DNA of 64,000 bases from contig JAUTDP010000012.1 in NCBI GenBank assembly GCA_033439795.1, positions 248,001-312,000 on the forward strand, in the 5' to 3' direction. The notes under the pieces were generated by a model, which saw nothing but the letters and a program-made list of their open reading frames with translations, did not search any database and had not been told where the DNA came from. This DNA is from Sordaria brevicollis (Eukaryota > Ascomycota > Sordariomycetes > Sordariales > Sordariaceae). Positions 58,966 to 64,000 of the stretch are shown piece by piece. A program made the translations under genes and the position numbers. The number at the start of each line of letters is the position of its first letter. Within the stretch, counting starts at the first letter, position 1.

Positions 58966-60978
58966 GGGATGTGAAACAAAGCTATGCCTAAATGGGCATA
59001 ACCAAAATCTGAATTTCGATTGCGACGAAGGACATCGGATCGAAGGCCAAGTCGAACCCAGCTGATCGCCCGAAGACAACGACAACCTCCCGAACTTTCT
59101 TTTTCGCGATAGAAAGATGTTGCACCGCGATACTTCCCCCTGCAGTATCTTCGATGGAGGCATGATGAGTGAAACCAAACGGGAGTTGATCAATCGTATT
59201 GCTCGAACGGAGACCGGCCCCAACCATATTCACCATACTTGCTCTGCTTTTTCAACTTGGCGAAGCTGCCACAATCGGAAGTTGGAGATGAGTTTTGGAA
59301 TTCAGAGCTGTTTCGCAACACTGTCGAGGTGTAGAAAACGGTCCAAACATACTTGCACCACAACACCACAGGCAGCACTCTCTCTTTCATTTCACACACT
59401 TTTAATTGTGCGCTGAGCTTGTTTACTTCCATCAACTCAAAGAAACACGGGGCGACCTCAACTTGTTCGTATAAATGCCAAGACCCTGGCCTTCGAAGGA
59501 AGGGTTGAAGGAGGTCTTGAAACCATCCAGGCGATAGGCAAATGCGGCTGACTAAGTCAGCGAGGTTTCAACCAGATTGACACACCCAATCAATTCTTCA
59601 ATCAATCTCGACCAAATGCTGCTCTCCAAAAACTGAATGAACGTTGGCGTTTTTCGATTCGTCCAGACAACCCTTCTCTTTCTGCAAGGCTGAGTTGCTC
59701 CGAGCTCAATTTGGAGTTGGAGAAAAAAGGGTCACTGTACGATCTGTACGTACAGTACCACTACCCCACATTCCTTGCACCGCTTGATCCGGCAGGCAAA
59801 GCTTAGTTTGTTCTTCTTTTGAAGCTTCTGTCCGGATTCTTCCTTTCGGGCTTCGAGCTTCGACAGCCGCCAAGACCCACCCTCACCTCAGGACCCCTGG
59901 TGAGGGGACTTTGATGAGGGACTTCGTTGCTCGCCTCAATTTCACAGGGCAGTGCGGCTGGTTCGGTGTTGTCCTAGCCCTGTGGTGAAGCCCCCTGTTG
60001 TTGTTTTGGGTGCGTGCGGCCACGGTGACCATCGACCGGCCTAAAATTTATTGTTTGGTTGCACAAACAAACGGGAGGACCTGGTCTGGTCTGACTCTCT
60101 TTATCTGCCATTCACCGGTATTATTTGTTCTTTGTCCGTTCCGTCTTGCGTAGGTTCAGGTTTCTTTGCGCGTCATCCAAGGTACCTGGTGAGGCGCTCG
60201 GGGTGTGCAATCGTTCAGTCACAAGCCAGGCGCATGCCATTTGTCAAAGTGCGATCGATATAAGTGCAACCATGATCTCCTGGCATGATGATAAAAAAGT
60301 CTACAATGCCTCTCAATTAGAGAGACAGACAGAGAGGCTAAATATGGTCCAAGGGTAGATATCTGTGGTATATACCTTGGGTGTACTCATTATTCGAGAT
60401 TCGACGTCAAGGTACCTCGACTGTTGTTTTACCCCTGAAGGCGCATCTGCCATCCGATATCAGATCTGCAAGTACGTACCTCTATCTTCGATCTGATATT
60501 TTGGGTATAAGTGACCTCGTGGCGCCCGTCTTGGTACCTCTTAGTCGGGACCTCATATGGCACATGCTGGTTTGTTGATTCAAGGTGCTTGGAAATAGCT
60601 CTCCCCGTGGTGCAGATGAGAAGTTTCTGCACATCAATTGGGGGCCCAGTGAAGAGAGGGTGAAAAAAGCGTAGGGGCCGTGGTCCCGTCCTGCGTGTCG
60701 AGGGGTCAAGAGGTGAGATCCCTGTGCCTGCTAGTGCGGTACTTTGCTGCGGAGCGAATGTCATGCACCGCCAGACGCAACACGCGCAATCCCAAGCGCG
60801 TTCAGGCCTTGTCGCTCAAAAGGATTCGCCATTGTTGTTTCTGGCTAGAGGTCATTGACATCGTGTAAATAGTTATCTCACAGCTCATGAAGATGTAAAT
60901 GAGAACAGAAACGGGACGTTGAGGCTATGGCGCACATGGATCGACAAGTGGGATCCGCCGTGAATCCAACGTTCGGCT

Positions 60979-61701
60979 TAGGGTTTGATCGGTTACAGAC
61001 TGGGCCAGTACCAGTTATGAAAGTTCACTAGTAAAGATGGGGCTTCTGGAGGCGCTTTCCCTTTTTTAGCGCTGACAGCTGTCGGACGAAGGCTAAGTGG
61101 AGCGTCGTGAAGTCCATTTGAAGGGGAGAAAGTACCCTGCCAAGACGCTAAGTTTCAACCAACCAAAACTTTGCAATAAAGGACGAGTCCCACCCATACT
61201 GGTGAGATTCCGTCGTACTGGTAAAATTCTATACTGGGAGTTCGACCACCAGTTTAAGAACCAGTTTGTAGATACCTCGAGGTACGCCCCACCCGGCCCC
61301 AGAACCACGAAGGTATCTTTTCCCTGGGTTGAACCGATACTGGCCCAGGACCAGTTGGTTACAGTAAAACCCCCTGTTCCAACACCCCTGTAAATATGGG
61401 CATGAGTGTTGCTCGTAGAGGGGATTTGTCCGTACTGGGGTAGAGTGCACGGGCCATACCACTAAAAGAAATGCACCAAAACTGGCTTGCCAAGCGTTAA
61501 AGCAGCTTGCCAAGCCCGGGTTTTGCATTTTCACCATACAAAATAAGAGCAACACCCCCCTATCTACGTTTGCTAATTGCTGGTTTGCGCTTAGCCATAG
61601 TAAAAGTAGAAAATTGGCCAGAGGTGTTGTTCGTACAGGGGGGGTTGCTCGTACTGGGGGTTGCTAGAACAGGGGGTTTTACTGTACCGATCAAACCCTT
61701 A
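60979..61701. repeat. Outer inverted repeat flanking a nested element
   Basis: Near-matching arms (TAGGGTTTGATCGGTTACAG at 60979-60998; its inverse, differing by two small indels, at 61682-61701) face each other 680 bp apart. The pogo-like element's right end abuts the right arm. The structure suggests an older non-autonomous element with a younger insertion, or a rearranged element end. Confidence 0.45.
61360..61686 (-). mobile_element. Pogo/Fot-like non-autonomous DNA element (MITE-like)
   Basis: Perfect inverted arms of 20 bp (TACAGTAAAACCCCCTGTTC at 61360-61379 and its inverse at 61667-61686) begin with TA, consistent with a TA target duplication outside CAGTAAAACCCCC ends, the classic Tc1/pogo/Fot arrangement. 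Subterminal CCCCC-containing repeats lie inside both ends. On the minus strand a short frame MAKRKPAISKRR then stops, which could be the remnant of a transposase N-terminus. At about 323 bp it cannot encode a transposase and would depend on a helper. Confidence 0.7.
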
Positions 61702-63307
61702 ACAATCCTCAAGTCGCGCTCTATCGCGACATCTCCAATGAGCGGCCGCCCTGCCCTGGAACACCTGTCTGGTCCAAGTGGTGCATGCGGGACCCCTACC
61801 CTCGGAAAACAAATTTTGGAGCGTGCATCCAACAACATAGATAAACAAAAAATAAACCAAAATGAACGCTTCAACAGCCAGCAGATAGCCCTCGTCGCGG
61901 CGAGCACGGAGAGTACTCGAACGTTGGGGAGTTGTCGGGTGGGCGGCCGGTAGGGTCTGGGAAGTGGTCCTGGGGGTGCTCGGGGGGGAAGGCCCAGTAC
62001 GGTGCCCAGTACACGGGGAAGGATGAGGAGGAGGGCAGAGAAAGAGGGCCAGGGCTCGCACTAGGCAACGGGGGTAGGATGGATGGATGGCCGCACTGGC
62101 ATCGGAGCTGGAGCCATCCCTCATCCCGTCCCTCCCTGGCGGGTCCAACACTCCAACAACGGGTCCAGCAACAACGGGTCCCGGACACCACGCCAACACG
62201 GCCACAGGTTCTTCTCTTCCTCCAGGTAGAGAGGTACCTTTCACGGCCCAGTCCTACGCTCCCATTTGCCGTCCGCCCATCCTCCTCGTCCTTCACAGAG
62301 TTCCACCCGACGCATCCCAGGGCCATGGGGCTTCCACTCCCGCTCACTCCCACCCACTTCCACTTCTTCTCCTCCCCCCGGGCCCTGGCTCAACTTTTTC
62401 CTCCTCAACACACAACTCCTCCCACAACTTCTCGCGTGCACGCTTGTCGACGTTCGCCAACACCACGACCAGGCCACGACGACCACCACCATCACCATAA
62501 CGACCACCACTTTTTGCGCGGCGCTTGAGGGAAAGAGATATTGAATGGAATTTTGATAAACGCCCGTCATCCATCCGGCCGGCATCCGAAACCCAACCCA
62601 CCGTGTCACCGGCACTCCATTTGGGATTTGGCGCAAATTGAAAAATCACCACCACCACGCCAGGGACGACGACTACTTTCGCGGTTCTAAACGGATGCAA
62701 GCGCAGCATCAGATCCAAAAAGTCTTCAGCCTCACTTTGCAGCAACATTGAGACCACGTCAAGTGTAAAGGGCAAGCTGTATGTGCCTCGTACCTCCTTT
62801 GATATTACACCCTTTCCACATGCCTACCACCAACATGTCACTACATGCCTCATACCTCATGCCTCATCTTAACCTCCTTGAGTCCCCAACCACACCACCG
62901 CACCTAGCAAACTCAGCACCGGCACCGGCCGGGCATCAGCACCCTACCCTCGAGGCACCCACCCACCTCACCCGTGACAACCCTGTTCAACCCAACTCCC
63001 CCCTCTCTCCACTTCAACCTTCAACGGATCGCGACATGAGCCACAACACCGCTCTTTTGGGCGCAACAACGCGTCTCAATCCTTTCAATCACACACTTAC
63101 TCACCTTCACTTTTGCACTTATAGGTCTCATATATCTAGAATCATCATCTAGACGCGCGCAAGGCTGCTCGGCCTTGCTCTCCACTTAACTTACCCCCGT
63201 CATCTACGGGGTCTACTCTTCCGGCTTTACGTCGGTTCCTTCCTCCTACTCACCCAAGGCTACCACCCCAGCTTCATCTGCAGCCCCGAGGGGTGGACGT
63301 CCTCATC

Positions 63308-64000
63308 ATGGTACTTATTGCCCTCAGAGCTCCCATTATCATCTAGTTCTAGCTGCTCACCCATCTTCACCAAACAGGTCCTCTTCAAACGGAAACCGGT
63401 GCAGTTCATACCTGTACCGAATATCGAAGATGAGAGCCAAGAGGTATGCATGACTCCCTTTCTTTGCCCCCATGTTTGTCCGCGCAATGGCTTGCTTACA
63501 CGTTGCCTCATAGGTTTGGCATATCCCTCAGACGGGAGAAATTTTCGTCACATATGAGGACTACCTCAACCGGTACGTTTCACACCAACTCCACGTTTAT
63601 TGAACTGAGAGACTAACATTGAGGTAGAATGGACTTTTACAACCAGGTGAGCACATATGGGCTAGTGAACAACTGAGCCTTGGATGATTACGTACTTACG
63701 CACATTACAGAAACGGTTCATCTGCACCATCACAGGTCACTCTGGTTTGACCTTCTTCGAGGCCCTATCAAGTGAGGTATGCGAAGCTCAAGAAAACCTT
63801 TTGCGTTTTCCCACAAGACTAACCCAACCCTTTCGCATGCAGACTGCTGGGGCAGCTGAAGTTGAGCAGGCGTTCCCTGAGGCCCTTAAGGGTCCTGTTC
63901 TCAGGCGCGTGCAGTTCCAGACTGTGTCTCGCATCGATACTCTCGTTGACCAGGTTTACGATGAGTTCAAGAACGATTACTACCCAGGTGAGACTGTCAC
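63308..64000 (+). CDS. acf1: Acf1/Itc1-type ISWI chromatin remodeller subunit, 5' part
   Basis: Six coding exons are visible: 63308-63310 (ATG only), 63378-63443, 63514-63572, 63628-63646, 63711-63776 and 63843-63987. The gene then continues out of the window after a donor GTGAGA. The encoded start M-VLFKRKPVQFIPVPNIEDE is the N-terminal signature of Itc1/Acf1. It is followed by VWHIPQTGEIFVTYEDYLNR and MDFYNQKRFICTITGHSGLT, then FFEALSSE, the WAC (WSTF/Acf1/cbp146) domain. Acf1 proteins partner ISWI ATPases and space nucleosomes; in Neurospora ACF1 is linked to repression of H3K27-methylated genes. Reading through without the first intron hits a stop after 12 codons (ATG GTA CTT...TAG), so the start codon must be spliced directly to exon 2. 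DDT and later domains are beyond the window. Confidence 0.88.

Larger units (their letters stand above)
58460..63307. other. 4.8-kb intergenic region with transposon debris
   Basis: This lies between ALG8 and the Acf1-type gene and contains the SINE copy B, an inverted-repeat structure at 60979-61701 and a pogo-like non-autonomous element within it. From about 61900 to 63300 the sequence is C-rich on the plus strand and probably holds the promoter and long leader of the chromatin gene. Open frames here lack ATG starts or domains. Confidence 0.5.

Noticed and set aside
61932..62528. 198-codon plus-strand frame rich in Gly, Pro and His
   Set aside because: It begins with TTG and its composition follows local simple-sequence bias.
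1..64000. CRISPR arrays, operons, bacterial-type elements, dispersed 5S rRNA
   Set aside because: The window is fungal nuclear DNA. I saw no spaced direct-repeat arrays and no 5S rRNA match.

Overview
The window is nuclear DNA of a filamentous ascomycete, almost certainly Neurospora (N. crassa or a close relative). The evidence is gene structure: short introns (about 50-190 nt) with GTRNGT donors, CTAAC/CTGAC branch sites and YAG acceptors, C-ending codon bias, and proteins with recognisable Sordariales features. From memory, and not checked here, bud-4, the alternative NADH dehydrogenase, csn-1 and the ISWI partner acf1 lie near one another on N. crassa linkage group III, which would fit this layout. 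All exon borders below were placed by hand from splice signals and reading phase.

Layout. 1-504: 3' end of a short-chain dehydrogenase. 1214-1924(-): small RGG-rich protein. 3205-4515(-) and 4989-6170(+): ribosome-assembly factor Faf1 and histidine-biosynthetic HIS6 share a bidirectional promoter. 7220-11825(-): the septation landmark protein BUD4. 11826-17164: 5.3 kb without a supportable gene. 17165-21624: a complete DNA transposon with near-identical 58-bp terminal inverted repeats. It carries a DD34E Tc1/mariner-type transposase and, unusually, a second convergent gene for a 911-residue protein of unknown function. It ends 140 bp before the start codon of an alternative NADH dehydrogenase (21765-23476). 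25618-28659(-): an LCAT/PDAT-like alpha/beta hydrolase. 31946-32645: a tiny four-exon complex I subunit (B15/NDUFB4-like). 33238-34111(-): SAP18 with an RGG tail. 34921-36132: splicing factor PRP18. 36597-38322(-): COP9 signalosome subunit 1. 38323-46428: an 8.1-kb gene desert. 46429-49935: a large Zn2Cys6 transcription factor. 51611-53793: an M24B Xaa-Pro peptidase with an apparent one-base frameshift. 54250-55713(-): an Emp47/ERGIC-53-type cargo lectin. 56768-58459: ALG8. 58460-63307: an intergenic region with transposon debris. 63308-64000: 5' end of the Acf1/Itc1-type ISWI partner.

Most genes are housekeeping genes with separate jobs, and there is no biosynthetic cluster. Two themes recur: mitochondrial NADH oxidation (alternative dehydrogenase, complex I subunit) and the N-glycan/secretory pathway (ALG8 next to the cargo lectin). 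The unusual content is mobile DNA: the two-gene transposon, two diverged copies of a tRNA-derived SINE sharing a 3' stem-loop, and a pogo-like non-autonomous element. The transposon's open frames look intact, so it does not look heavily mutated by RIP.
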